DNA of 64,000 nucleotides, from the NCBI GenBank assembly GCA_020809705.1, contig CP085825.1, positions 558,001-622,000 on the forward strand, read 5' to 3'. Positions 43,278-53,931 of the stretch are shown piece by piece. The notes beneath the pieces were generated by a model. That model was given only the letters and a program-made list of their open reading frames with translations, was not told the origin of the DNA and searched no databases. Source of the stretch: Calonectria ilicicola. Taxonomy: Eukaryota > Ascomycota > Sordariomycetes > Hypocreales > Nectriaceae. The position numbers were made by a program, and so were the translations under genes. Positions within the stretch are counted from its first letter, which is position 1, and each line of letters begins with the position of its first letter.

Positions 43278-45044
43278 TTACGCAGAATGCTGGGAACTTA
43301 CATGCACTTCCCAGTGCCTGGCCATGTCCTCTGGAAAGTCCTTTCTCCTCTCATCGCTCACCCACTTGCCGTACTTTTCGTGTGTCACCTTCTCGCGCAG
43401 GACGCCCTTGGGGTCGCTCTTTTCGAGGAAGCGGAGAAAGTCAATGGACACCTCGACGTACTCGGCCAGGGCCTCACGTACGGGCATGGTGGTGCCCGTG
43501 ACGAGGCTCAGCACGATGGGCTGCAGGAGGGGCGCGTCCGTCACGCTGGTGTGGGCGGTGCCGAGGCTGGTGAGGAACCAGGCGTTGCCGACGCGGTCGA
43601 GGACGCCCCGGACGAGGTCGCGGACTGTGTCAAAGTGCGGGCGGCCAAAGAAGATACTATGCGTCTTGGACCACGAGTTGGAGTGCACGACAAGGACGGG
43701 AACCGGCACCTCGGCATTCAGCTGGCCGCTCTCCTTACCTGGATCCAGGATGATGCCACCGATTGCCGGGTTTGTTAAGGTTGTGTTTGCTGTTTTCAGT
43801 GCCTGCAAGGCACCGGTGGCGCCATAAGAGTGACCACTGATGGTGAGTTGGTCGAGGTCGAGGCGGCCACCCCAAGCGGCTAGAGCGTGACCTTCATTTC
43901 GGGAGTTTAAAAGGAAAACGTCGTCGAATCCTTCGCCGTCGTTGATTTGTTGTAGGACGCGAATAGTCTCATAGATTTCGGCGTCTCGAAAAGCAAGTTG
44001 CTCCTTTTTCAGTTGTTCAGTTGTCATGGGAGGGTCAGACTCAAGATCGCTTTCCAGCATGAGAAGCACCTCCTTATCCTTCTTGTTCTTGATCTTGACT
44101 AGAGACCCAGGGCAACTGCCATCGCGGTGCTCAATAGCGGCAATGATATAGCCACGGCTGGCGAGCTCGCCAAGGTAGTGGGTGTAATCGGTGCGGGAGC
44201 TGGCCATGCCGTGGGAGAAGACCATGACGGGGAACCTGTCCTGGTGGGTGTCGGTGTCCTCAGACCCGAGAATAGGGACGTCGACCTTGGCGGGGATGCC
44301 TACGCTGCCAGCGAGGAGCCATAGCGCAAAGGTGAAGATGGGCCGGACAACAAAGTTGTTGGCATGGGCGATGCGAGCGTATCCCTCGGCCGTGAGGCTA
44401 ATGGGGCGAGGGACCCATGGGTGCGCCGACTTTTTTGAACGGGCGCCCTTCTCGGCGGGATAGTAGAGAGTAAAGAGCACCGTTTCAACTTTGAAGGCGG
44501 GCTCGCGCGTGTCGCGCAGGATGGTGTCTGAGATGGTGATGGGTTTGTCAAGGGGAACCTCAATGTCGATGATGCCCACTTCATGTGGGCCGGAATAGTT
44601 GGGCAAGGCTGAAGAGAAAAAAGGCTGCCAGGTGAGGAAGCAATAGAAGACGTAGAGACCAACAATGGCGCAGGCAATGTAGCGCCATGTCAGGCGCGGG
44701 CGCAAAAGCACCTTGAGTCGGGCGATAAGGCCCTTGATGATCGGCGATGAGGCCGTCCATTGGGAAAAGCGTGATGAGGCGAGGGAGAGGGACCATGACC
44801 ACCGACGCTTCCGGTCTAAGAGCCATCTTGGCAATCGCGTCGACTCGCCCTGGTGATGGGCGGCAGGGTCTGATGTGAGGGGAAGATCTGGATCTGAAAG
44901 GTACAGACTGGATCCGTCGTCATCATCGTCATCCATGTCGTCGCTGGTTGCGGCGTCGTTGTCGCTGTTCAGCGTATTCAGCTCCAGGTCCTCGTCATGA
45001 TACGCCTCCTGCTGCGGCTGCGGGTCCTGCAGAGCCGGCGGCAT
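43278..45044 (-). CDS. Membrane-anchored platelet-activating factor acetylhydrolase-like serine esterase
   Basis: Single exon, 588 residues. The first 100 residues are acidic and disordered, with an Asp run. A basic segment (RWLLDRKRRWSW) follows and then one membrane span at about 118-138 (WRYIACAIVGLYVFYCFLTW), predicting a type II protein with the enzyme on the far side. The alpha/beta-hydrolase domain matches the PAF-acetylhydrolase isoform II family: oxyanion region PVMVFSHGMASSRTDYT, nucleophile elbow TISGHSYGATG (Ser near 404), Asp in GGIILDPG (near 433), His in GTAHTSVTD (near 497). The family hydrolyses short or oxidised sn-2 acyl chains of phospholipids. Substrate in this fungus is unknown. 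A second hydrophobic patch (RPIFTFALWLLAGSVGIPA) may contact lipid. Confidence 0.9.
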   Translation of the reverse strand: MPPALQDPQPQQEAYHDEDLELNTLNSDNDAATSDDMDDDDDDGSSLYLSDPDLPLTSDPAAHHQGESTRLPRWLLDRKRRWSWSLSLASSRFSQWTASSPIIKGLIARLKVLLRPRLTWRYIACAIVGLYVFYCFLTWQPFFSSALPNYSGPHEVGIIDIEVPLDKPITISDTILRDTREPAFKVETVLFTLYYPAEKGARSKKSAHPWVPRPISLTAEGYARIAHANNFVVRPIFTFALWLLAGSVGIPAKVDVPILGSEDTDTHQDRFPVMVFSHGMASSRTDYTHYLGELASRGYIIAAIEHRDGSCPGSLVKIKNKKDKEVLLMLESDLESDPPMTTEQLKKEQLAFRDAEIYETIRVLQQINDGEGFDDVFLLNSRNEGHALAAWGGRLDLDQLTISGHSYGATGALQALKTANTTLTNPAIGGIILDPGKESGQLNAEVPVPVLVVHSNSWSKTHSIFFGRPHFDTVRDLVRGVLDRVGNAWFLTSLGTAHTSVTDAPLLQPIVLSLVTGTTMPVREALAEYVEVSIDFLRFLEKSDPKGVLREKVTHEKYGKWVSDERRKDFPEDMARHWEVHVSSQHSA

Positions 45045-45613
45045 CGCGGGCAGAGCGGGGGAGGGCGGGTCAGTTGCAAGGCTGAAGGAAACCGAAACAC
45101 CGCTGTCGCATTTGTTGATGGATTGCGATGGGCTTGGACGCAGCGTCGGCCCTGGGGTTGATGGGATGCTTTCTCAAGTGAGATGGGCATTGTGAAGCGT
45201 GAAGCCAGGTTTGCGCTGAGTGAGGCGCAGGCCCGCAGGTGGCTGAGCTGTTAGGCCCGCTTTAGTTCCGTCCTAAATCCGTCGATCGTGGGGCCTCTGC
45301 ATGCAGGATGTGTTGGTCCCAGTGGTTTGGTTACAGTGCTGGCTGATGATGGTGATGGGGGACCTCACATTGACCGCGGAGAGAGATCTAGATCTGTTCT
45401 TGAAACAACGGAAACACATTTCAAAATGGTATTTATTTATTTCTATTTATTAGCAGCCCATTTTTGGTAGCTGCATGCCTATCGTTAAAGACTCCCCAAC
45501 TCCAACGCTACAGGCAGACTGACCCGCCTTGATAGTACAAAAAAAACTCCACTGCGTGACAAACATTTGACACCCCCATTTTAACAGCCACAAAGGAAAA
45601 AATAATCATGTTT
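45045..45613. other. Intergenic region between tandem minus-strand genes
   Basis: A 569-base stretch with the promoter of the PAF-acetylhydrolase-like gene and the 3' flank of the Cys-rich membrane protein gene. AGATCTAGATCT (12-bp palindrome) lies at about 45384-45395. No coding frame. Confidence 0.6.
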
Positions 45614-46605
45614 TTAGCTCGCAGGGCGATTATTCGCCGGTAAATCCTCCAGTAGAGACAGTGTGGAGGCTTCGAACGGGGTCCCCAGTCTTAGCGGCTC
45701 CGGGTACCAAGTTGATAGAGGCGCTATTGGCGGCCGTGTTTCAGGGGAAACACTTTCAAGGACATGGTCTTCATCTCGGGTGTCCTTTGCTATTGGTGCT
45801 TTGGCCTTGAGCTTGGCTGCTCTTGACCGACTTCTGGAGCGAAAGCAAAGGAAGACGCCGATGAAAGCAATAAGGAGGAAGATGACAACGCTGCTAATAA
45901 CGGCAGCGATGATGGGTCCCTTGATGTCTGTATGTGCCTCAGAATCTGAGGAGGAATGGGAGGAATCCTCTGGTTCAGGTAGCGATAGTTTTGATGGCTC
46001 CTCGGTGGTGGTGGTTGTTTTATGCGATGTAGAGGAAGTCGACTTAGAACTTGCGGTGGGTGAGATGCCGATAGTAGTGATTACCGTCGGCGTTCCTAAT
46101 ATTCGACACCTAAGTTAGTTGCAGTCGTTCTCAAGAAAAAAAAAAGTCTAGCCACACAGTGAGCATCACCTGGAAAGTAGAGAAGATTTTCCCCGCTGGT
46201 ACAATTAACGCTATCTTCGACCTCGTTGATGCACCAATACAGGTCCTTGCTGGTGCCCTCACACTTGCCCATTCCCTCGTCACCATCGACATCGTCATCG
46301 TCATCATCCATACAAAATGACGGACAGCTGGAACTCCTCCAATCCTTATCGGTACATGACCCACGGACAAACTTGGCGGCGTCGTCCCTTTGTAACTCTT
46401 CCCCGGTGGCTTGGCAAATCTTATTAGAGAGACAAGCGTACCCCTGGCCACAACACCACGACTCTTCACCGTCGTCGTTGCACGGAGTATGATTTTGGGC
46501 CAAATCACCGTTGGGATAGTAGCAGGCAGCAGAGGCAGCACGGGTTAAGACGGTGAGAGATAGAATGAAAAATACCACTAGGGTTTGGTGGAGCCTGGTG
46601 ATCAT
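45614..46605 (-). CDS. Cys-rich, single-pass membrane protein with Ser/Thr stalk, two exons
   Basis: Exons 46605-46170 and 46095-45614, 305 residues. The intron (74 nt; GTGATG, CTAAC branch, ATTAG) joins LLYFPG to TPTVIT. Signal peptide (MITRLHQTLVVFFILSLTVL, cleavage near ASA-ACYY), then a Cys-rich ectodomain starting CYYPNGD with ESWCCGQGYAC and a dozen Cys in all, interrupted by an Asp run (CMDDDDDDVDGDEG). A Ser/Thr/Pro-rich stalk follows, then one span (IIAAVISSVVIFLLIAFIGV), then a basic cytosolic tail (RSRSRSRAAKLKAKAP). This matches a widespread, uncharacterised ascomycete family with a CYxPNG start. The layout suggests a cell-surface or wall-sensing protein. Without the second exon the product would wrongly end in intron sequence. 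Confidence 0.88.
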
Positions 46606-47405
46606 GGTGAAGACTTGTCTGAAGAACAGAACCTAGGGATTGGTGAGATCTTTTGAGATTAAGTCGAAAATGAGGAGAAGACGCAAAGAAATAGGGCAAA
46701 ATATTTATTTATTTTATTTATTCATTAGTATTAAGCCCGAAAAGCCCGATGGTGACATGTCTCCAGCCCAACCACGTATGAATCATAATGATAGTGCATC
46801 GCGGGGGCTTTGCCGGTGGAAGAGCGGCCTGGCGGCTGAGTTTGGTCATCCCAGACATGCAGATACGGCACTTTTAAACGATAGGCCGCTCAGAATGAGG
46901 AATCGAACAAGTTGCAGATGGGTCAGTCAGATCTGGCCTAAATTTATCACTTTTGTCGAGTCGTCTGCGTGCCGTGCACCAATGACTGCAGCTGGCGTTG
47001 GCGGCAGCGGGACCCCAGCCACAGGGCGGGACAGGGGTCTCGGTTAGCTACATGAAATCTCGGTCTGGTTGCGGCGATGCTCGACGGATGCTAGATGGAT
47101 GCTGCTGGATGGATGCTGCCAGATTTGGGGGGGAGGTTAATTATGCATTCGTCCCCAGCCCAGTCAGTCAGTCCCCTGACACGGGGGGCGCGCCAAGCAA
47201 AACCAACCGCATTGACGGCGTTTCAACATGTGGGAATTGCTTACTTTTTGTTTCAACGCACTCACTCACCGTTCCGCGTACAGTTAATACTCTTCTTCTT
47301 CTTAACTTTCTCTTGCTTTCTTTCTTAATAATCCTTTCCTTGATCCTGCCTGCATCCTTTTCGATGAGTGTCCTTCCCCCACATTCACCGCCGTGAACCG
47401 CCACA
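46606..47405. promoter_or_regulatory. Divergent promoter between the Cys-rich membrane protein and the mannosidase
   Basis: An 800-base region. GGATGCT words recur at 47085-47118, CAGTCAGTCAGTC at about 47160-47172, and a T/C-rich leader (47285-47370) precedes the mannosidase ATG. No coding frame is credible. Confidence 0.55.
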
Positions 47406-49202
47406 ATGCTGCCCCGAAACAGAACCATCCTGTCGGCGGTCGTCTTGATGTCCCTGGCGCTGATCTACCTGACATGCACGCGCACCACCACGACAGTTGT
47501 CTTGGAGCAAAAGCTCAACGGCCCTGTTGACCCCGCTGCCTGGCGCCCCAGTGCTGATGACAGGTATCTCTGGAGAACCATTGCCACTGATTACCCCCCT
47601 TCCACCGTTCAGACACTCCCCACAGGCACCCCCGAGGTCTTCCCCAAGGTCCAGGCTGATTTTGAGCCTGAGACGGCCACTGCGCGCACCCAGCGAGAGG
47701 AGCGTCGCAGCGCTGTCAAGGAGACGTTCGTCAAGTCCTGGAAATCCTACCATGACAAGGCATGGATGGCAGACGAACTCACCCCCGTTTCAGGCGGTCG
47801 CCGTAACCCCTTTGGTGGTTGGGCTGCCACCCTGGTCGATGCCCTCGACACCCTCTGGATCATGGATCTGAAGAAGGAGTTTCTAGAGGCTGTTGATTCT
47901 GTCCAGGCTATCGACTTTACGCAAACTGATATGAAGGAAATTAACACCTTTGAGACCACCATTAGGTATCTGGGGGCTTTTTTGGCCGCTTTTGACCTTA
48001 GTGGCGACGCTCGCCTACTGCGTAAAGCTGCCCAGGTTGGTGACATGCTGTACAAGGCCTTTGACACACCAAACCGTATGCCCATCACACGCTGGGACAT
48101 CCACGCTGCCATTAAGAAAGAGAAGCAGGAGGCAGGTGAGAGTGTCTTGCTGGCTGAGATTGGCAGCTTGTCTATGGAGTTCACGCGCCTCTCCCAGCTG
48201 ACAGGAAACCCCAAGTGGTTTGATGCTGTGCAGCGTGTCACCGACTTGATGGCTGCAGCTCAGGATTCGACTGAGCTACCTGGTCTGTGGCCCTTGGCTA
48301 TGAATGCCAAGGAACTCATCTTCAACTCTGGGCCAACATTCACGCTCGGAGCCATGGCCGATTCATGGTATGAATATATGCCCAAGATGGCTGCTCTGCT
48401 GGGCGGCCAGCTGCCCGTCTACCAGAAAATGTACGAGAAGGCAATAGACACGGCCGCGAAGCACAACTTTTTCAGACCCATGACGCCCACAAATGAAGAC
48501 ATTCTCATTTCGGGACAGATTCACACTGAGAAGAAGGACGAAAACACGACTGTGACACTGGAACCTCAGGGTCAGCATCTCGTGTGTTACCTAGGAGGTG
48601 CCCTTGCACTGGGTGGCAAACTATTTTCTCGACCAGAAGACGTCAAGCTTGCAACCAAGATTACGGAGGGCTGCATCTACACCTACAAGGCTCTTCCGTA
48701 CGGCATCATGCCTGAGACATTCTTCATGGTTCCTTGTGAATCCAAGGATCATTGTACATGGGATGAGAACCGCTGGAAGCAGGGGGTTCTCGAGAGGGAA
48801 CACGGCGAGGAGGGCAAGGAGTTGGAGGCTGACGCAGTTATCAAAGAGAAGCACCTGCCCAAGGGGTTCACCGAGATCCCCGATCGTCGATATATCCTGC
48901 GCCCCGAAGCTATCGAGAGTGTCTTCATCCTCTACCGTGTGACCGGCCGGGAAGACTTGGTCGAGTCAGCGTGGGACATGTTCCAGGCGATCAACTCGAC
49001 CACGGCCACCGAGTTGGCCAACACAGCCGTGTGGGACGTTACATCCAAGGACGAGAAGCCACGTGCCGTAGATTCCATGGAGTCATTCTGGTTGGGTGAG
49101 ACACTCAAGTACTTTTACCTCGTGTTTAGCGAGCCGGACCTGATCAGTCTCGACGAGTACGTGCTAAACACTGAAGCGCATCCTCTGAAGCGGGCCATTT
49201 AG
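47406..49202 (+). CDS. Class I alpha-1,2-mannosidase, glycoside hydrolase family 47
   Basis: Single exon, 598 residues. A short cytosolic start is followed by a signal anchor (ILSAVVLMSLALIYLTC, about 8-24), so this is a type II ER/Golgi membrane protein. GH47 motifs appear in order: NPFGGWAATLVDALDTLWI, FETTIRYLGAFLAAFDLSGD, LAEIGSLSMEFTRLSQLTG, GAMADSWYEYMPKMA, HLVCYLGGALALGGKLF, GIMPETFFMVPC, YILRPEAIESVFILYR, and SMESFWLGETLKYFYLVF. NTEAHPLKR at the end holds the Thr that binds calcium. Acidic catalytic residues lie in several of these motifs. The family trims alpha-1,2-linked mannose from N-glycans of glycoproteins. ER versus Golgi location cannot be settled from sequence. Confidence 0.95.
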   Translation: MLPRNRTILSAVVLMSLALIYLTCTRTTTTVVLEQKLNGPVDPAAWRPSADDRYLWRTIATDYPPSTVQTLPTGTPEVFPKVQADFEPETATARTQREERRSAVKETFVKSWKSYHDKAWMADELTPVSGGRRNPFGGWAATLVDALDTLWIMDLKKEFLEAVDSVQAIDFTQTDMKEINTFETTIRYLGAFLAAFDLSGDARLLRKAAQVGDMLYKAFDTPNRMPITRWDIHAAIKKEKQEAGESVLLAEIGSLSMEFTRLSQLTGNPKWFDAVQRVTDLMAAAQDSTELPGLWPLAMNAKELIFNSGPTFTLGAMADSWYEYMPKMAALLGGQLPVYQKMYEKAIDTAAKHNFFRPMTPTNEDILISGQIHTEKKDENTTVTLEPQGQHLVCYLGGALALGGKLFSRPEDVKLATKITEGCIYTYKALPYGIMPETFFMVPCESKDHCTWDENRWKQGVLEREHGEEGKELEADAVIKEKHLPKGFTEIPDRRYILRPEAIESVFILYRVTGREDLVESAWDMFQAINSTTATELANTAVWDVTSKDEKPRAVDSMESFWLGETLKYFYLVFSEPDLISLDEYVLNTEAHPLKRAI

Positions 49203-50092
49203 AGAAGGAAGATATCCTGTATAATTAGCTTTTTAATTTAGGCGTCTGACTGCCAGTTCATGCACTTGATTTGAGATGCCCAATCCGTGATTCACTCTGT
49301 GATGATTGAACAAGGCTATGTTACAGCGAACTTGTCCGACTCTGACTAAGATGTCCGACATCGTATAGAATGATCTAAACTATTAAAATTGAATCGTATT
49401 GCTGATTTCTTGTCTCAGATACGAGTCAAGGGAATAGTTTTGTCCTACTTTTATGATGCCGCTTCATGTTCACTTAAACGGACAGGTGTAAATCGGACTG
49501 TCTGGCACATTGGGACCGTTCCGACCACGGAATAGATGGACTTCAATATTTATTTTGCTCAAAAAATGACTATTCATCGGAACAATCCGGTCGTCCTGTC
49601 GCCGAATATAGTTGTGTTGCAGTGAATCGACCATTTGGAACAAAAGCCCCCAGGATCGCGTTGCTGTCCTCATATTATCGCAACTCGCTTTCAATTGTAT
49701 GTCTCACGTTTTATTTCCAACAGTGGCCCAGCCAACTCGTTTTTTCTCTCTGAGTTGGGGATGTGGTGGTGAATGGTTTGTTCTCGACAGTGTTCTGCAA
49801 CGCCTGCACCATTGTTCACAGAATGCTTCGACTATGATGAATCAACCTCCAAATTCCCACCACCCATGAATTTCTATAAAATCTAGAATCAAATCTCGGG
49901 GAAATATTTCGAAACCATCCACAAGCACTCAGATCGACTTCACTCAGCAACCAGTCCCATCGACAAGCCAAGTTCACTAGGTCAACAAACTCCACCAGCA
50001 CTTGCACCAACTGTCCATAGTTTGACAGAACACAACTTCAAAGCTTACCCAGCTATATTGACATTCCAACAAAACTAACAAGAACTTCCAAG
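49203..50092. other. Intergenic region between tandem genes
   Basis: An 890-base, AT-rich stretch. The left part is the mannosidase 3' flank. TATAAAA at 49877-49883, about 215 bases before the ATG at 50093, is a plausible TATA element for the small gene, followed by a C/A-rich leader. No coding frame is credible. Confidence 0.6.
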
Positions 50093-50296
50093 ATGACTCG
50101 CTGGTTGTGCAGCAACCCCGCCTGCCGAGGAAAGGAGGCTAATGGAGAAAACACTGCTTGCAAGCACTGCGGCTGCAGAGATGGCACTATGTTCATGAAC
50201 ATTACCGCTGAAGACGCCAAGAGAAACAGAGAGTTGCGCGAAAAGAGGGAGGCGGAGAAGAAGGAGGAGGAGGAGGAGGATGACGAGAAGAAATAA
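50093..50296 (+). CDS. Small Cys-rich protein with zinc-ribbon-like motif and acidic tail
   Basis: Single exon, 67 residues. The N-terminal 28 residues carry five Cys in a C-x4-C-x11-C-x2-C-x-C arrangement (WLCSNPACRGKEANG, then ACKHCGC), compatible with one zinc-ribbon-like site. The second half is a charged helix rich in Lys, Arg and Glu ending in a Glu/Asp run. It has no signal peptide. A TATA-like element and a long leader precede it and the start context (CCAAGATGAC) is reasonable. The first half resembles the RanBP2-type CxNxxC/CxxCG finger (SNPACRGKEANGENTACKHC), but it is too short to be sure. Function unknown. Confidence 0.72.
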   Translation: MTRWLCSNPACRGKEANGENTACKHCGCRDGTMFMNITAEDAKRNRELREKREAEKKEEEEEDDEKK

Positions 50297-50799
50297 GCCG
50301 ATGGCCATTGCCATCTTAGACAGGGGAAGTACTGCTAAATGCCAGCCTTGCTCGAATCAATTTCTGGCAAAAGAAGCAGGGGGATAAGGACAAAGCCAGT
50401 CCGTAAGGGCTTTTAGGTGAATGCATAGTACCAGACCCATGGCTTTCCCTTCAAGACCATTAGCTAAGTTAACTCTGGAGTCGCATAGCATAAATAACAT
50501 CTCATTCGTTTAAATTTTATTTCACTTAAATGCTGCATTAACCTTGCTAGATAGCTAGACTTGCGTGTATAAATAAAAAGATAGGTAAAAGCTGTGTCAA
50601 TTATGATCGGTCAATTCTAGCTTGGCATATGATTAGTCGACATTTCTTGAATAGATCTACAGGCCAACCGATATTGACGTAATTATGCATAGATGTGCTG
50701 TTACAACGCCCAGCATTTCGTTCCATCGAATGTTCCAATGCATAACCCAAAACCTTCTCTACGTAGCATGCATTTAGAGCCCACATTTCATGTGACTGT
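50297..50799. other. Intergenic region between convergent genes
   Basis: A 503-base, AT-rich stretch with 3' flanks of two convergent genes. No coding frame, repeat or structured element stands out. Confidence 0.65.
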
Positions 50800-51830
50800 T
50801 CAATTTTGCCCAAGAAGATGCCAAGCCGTGTAGCTTACCCAGCAACAAACAACATCCCACCCAACACTGCTGACGGCCGGGTGCTCGTAAAATGTGCGGG
50901 CAACAAGCTCCAAATCCCCGCCCTGGTCCATAACAGCCCAGTTAGCAGCTGCCAACAAGGTGACCATGACACCAATCTGAATACCCAAGGATGGTTGGTT
51001 GAGCGACTGCGTGGGCACTTGAGCACGCAGCAGCCAGTTCAAGAGCAGAGGTGCAAAGGCCAAAATGTGCGGAACTAGGAGGTACTTTAAGAAAAGCGGG
51101 TTATCAAACTGGCCGGGGATATAGATGGAAGATGTCACATTGATTGCCAGAATAATGGGCCACCAGAAGGCTGATGACGACGGTGGCACCGAGGTTGGGC
51201 TTGGCACCGGCTGTGGCGTTTTGTTACCGCTCCCGGGCGCCACGACATCATAGACGATGAAGGCGAGAAAGGAGAGGTTTGAAGCAAATGAGATGGCGAC
51301 GACTTGGCCGAGCAGCATGAAGGCCCAAAGATGTGGGATATTTCTCTTTTGGGCTTTGGCATAAATAGTTAGCATCGGGCGTAGATCTGATACGGGATGA
51401 AAAGCTGGTGCATACCCTGAGCTGCAAGCATCACGCTCCAATTGGCACAAAATCCAAAGATCTGCATCGACCACCAGGCCCTGGGAGGTGTTTCGAGGGT
51501 TGAACCCCACGCCTGCTTAAAGAGCGAGGTGTCGCGAAGCCATTCGCCCAAGTACAGCTTCGCCGGGTCCTCCAACGTGTGTACAGCGGCCCATTGTCGA
51601 TAGGACCACTGGAAGTAGCAAAACATGTGATACCATGTCGTCGCTAAGCTCACGGCAGCGAGGCCGGAGAAGACGGCGATCGCGATGGGGCGGCGACGAG
51701 TCGATGACGCTCTCGGCGGGGCAGAGCTGGCACGACGCCTGATGATGGTGATGCACCATGCCGTCAACGCAGCGGCGGTGATCATGTACCCCGTCAGAAT
51801 GGCAATTGGGCGGGCATTGGATACAGCCAT
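50800..51830 (-). CDS. Fungal multipass integral membrane protein of unknown function, two exons
   Basis: Exons 51830-51416 and 51353-50800, 322 residues. The intron (62 nt; GTATGC, TGCTAAC branch, CAAAG acceptor) joins VMLAAQ to AQKRNIPHLWAFMLLGQ without a frame break. About seven hydrophobic spans are visible, beginning AILTGYMITAAALTAWCIT and including AFMLLGQVVAISFASNLSFL. A short Arg-rich loop follows the first span. The RNIPHLWAF...SFA-N-FLA pattern recurs in an uncharacterised ascomycete membrane family often found near metabolic gene sets; this is recollection, not a search. It is divergent to the FAD oxidoreductase over 499 bases, so the two may share regulation. Confidence 0.85.
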
Positions 51831-52329
51831 GGCGGTGTTGGTTGGTCTATGGACAAGGCGTTGTTGGTTCGTACATTTGTTGGGGGGGTTGTAGCGGCAC
51901 CTGGGTCGTTCCGTTAGGGTCCTGTACCTGGAAGATGCTGCACGTCCCCGCCACCCACAAGGGCAAAAAGCAAAGGGATTGGTGCAGAATAAGCTTATGG
52001 GTATTGGTCAATGGCGTTCATTCCATCGCGCGTAATACAATATTGCTTCGTAACACGACTTGACACAACCTGATGCCTCGGATTCTCCCTGCCCGGCTAC
52101 TTTTTATTCTATTTTTTTTTCTCACCCCTCTCACTTCTCAAACCCTTTTTATCGGTAGCTTGGCGGACTGTCTCGACCCAATGACGTACGACTATGCAGT
52201 AGCCTCGGCACGGCACATGACGGACCAGCATTGGAGGCAGGGTCGGTGTCGACTAATATCATACGAAAAAAACTCCACTCCCACAGAACTCAACCAAGTC
52301 TGGCGCCCTCACAATTGCCGTTGAACGAC
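51831..52329. promoter_or_regulatory. Divergent promoter between membrane protein and FAD oxidoreductase
   Basis: A 499-base region with a long T-rich tract (52107-52122) and a leader rich in C/A before the ATG at 52330. I see no recognisable binding-site cluster. An in-frame ATG at 52231 could extend the FAD protein by 33 residues but would precede the conserved start. Confidence 0.5.
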
Positions 52330-53931
52330 ATGGATCGAACGCAAGATTGCTCGGCGGTCCGCCAGACTCGCGTCGCCATTATCGGCACAGGACTGGCTGG
52401 TCTTACAACAGCTTACCTGCTACAACACGACGACGAAAAGCGGTATGCCGTCACTCTTTTTGAACAGGTGCGTAGGTGGTCAATCCTCACCTCATCTCAG
52501 TCCAAGCGAGGCCATTGCTGACCACAGCTCCACTCCTAGGCCAGTACGCTCTCCTTCGACTCAGCCTCAGTCGCAGTCAAGAATGAGAAGACGGGCATCA
52601 CTGAGCGCATCGACTTACCGATGCGCGCCCTTGCTGATGGTTACTATGCCAATCTCCTGCGCATGTACAACCACTTGCGCATCCCGCTGCACCCCATCCG
52701 CTTCTTGTTCGTATTTGCAAAGGCAATCTCGACGACGGTAAGCAATGGCAGCGCAGCCAGCTCAGACAGCACAGAACGTGTGGGCGGCGCGCCTGGCACC
52801 TATTTCGTCCACGCTTCAAACCTGCACCAGATGCCCCCGCCATGGCCTGGCAACCGAGGTGTGGTATCTCATATTGCAGAGGTGATTTATCTCATTGTGT
52901 GCTACTTTTGGTTCTCAGTCGCATGCTTTTGTGTCGCCCCATTGGGTGAGACGGCACACGGTAAGCCGAGCGAATCATTCGCCGAGTACCTCGAGAGGAT
53001 AAGGATACCACGGCGGTACGTGTCTCACTACCTGCTTCCTCTCATGAGCAGTGTTGCGACATGTTCCCATGATGAAATCCTCGCCTTCCCAGCCAGCGAT
53101 CTTGTCAACTACAAGAAATTGTCCCACTGGAAGCAGCACTATACAGTCTGTGGCGGTGTCAAGCAGGTACAATTGAAGCTGGCAGAGGGAATCGCCGACT
53201 CCAATTACAACGCTCGGGTTGTTGAGGTAGTCCCAGAAGAGGGCCAATCGGCGGTTACCGTGCGATGGCAGTCGACAATGGACAGCTCAGCGCATATCAA
53301 AGCGCAGACTTTTGACCAAGTCATTCTGGCCGTGTCACCAGATGTTGCAGGCAACATTTTTAAGCCACTGAGGGCCGCTTCGCAATCAATTCCCACGCTT
53401 CGAGTCGAAAGTTCCGTCTTACGCCCCGAGACCAACGGTGAGCGAAGCTCTTTCACGGTTGATGCCAGCAACCCTACGGAGCCAATGGCATGCATGCATC
53501 ACGTTGGGACTGGTGATGTGTTCGCCCCACAGACAATCATGTTCAGAACCCTATTCTCCGAGACAGACGGGTCTCGGTCGGAAGCGTTGCACACCATGCC
53601 AAACGGTGTTGTCGTGAGCACCTGTCCCCTAGATGAGCTCGCCGATTCTAAGCGAGCTTTACAAACAGCCCGCTTCACGAGAACTTTGCGGTCTACGGAA
53701 AGCAGGGCAGTGGTTGAGCGAATCATGAATACCCCGAGGAGGGGTACAACCAAAAAGACGGACGGCAGCGCCGCTGACGGGTGGGTCAACGGAGAGGATA
53801 ATGTCTGGCTTACAGGAGCTTGGTGCTGGGATGGCATGGTATTACTGGAGGGATGTGTTGTGTCAGCCATGAGAATCGCAGACAACTTTGGTGTCAGGAT
53901 TCCCTGGCAAGACGGGAGTGCGACAAATTGA
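52330..53931 (+). CDS. FAD/NAD(P)-binding oxidoreductase, flavin amine oxidase-like, two exons
   Basis: Exons 52330-52467 and 52540-53931, 509 residues. The intron (72 nt; GTGCGT to CTCCTAG) falls just after the FAD-binding beta-alpha-beta (VAIIGTGLAGLTTAYLL ... VTLFEQ) and continues into STLSFDSASVAV. IDLPMRALADGYYANLLRMY matches the DVPMR-GGYY motif of the FAD proteins that often neighbour cyclopropane fatty acid synthase genes in bacteria and fungi. A hydrophobic segment (VIYLIVCYFWFSVACFCVAP) suggests membrane association. The C-terminal WLTGAWCWDGMVLLEGCVVSA is the second FAD contact. Acyl lipid or terpenoid substrates are plausible, but none can be assigned. The next gene downstream, 320 bases away on the same strand, is a methyltransferase. 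Confidence 0.85.
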
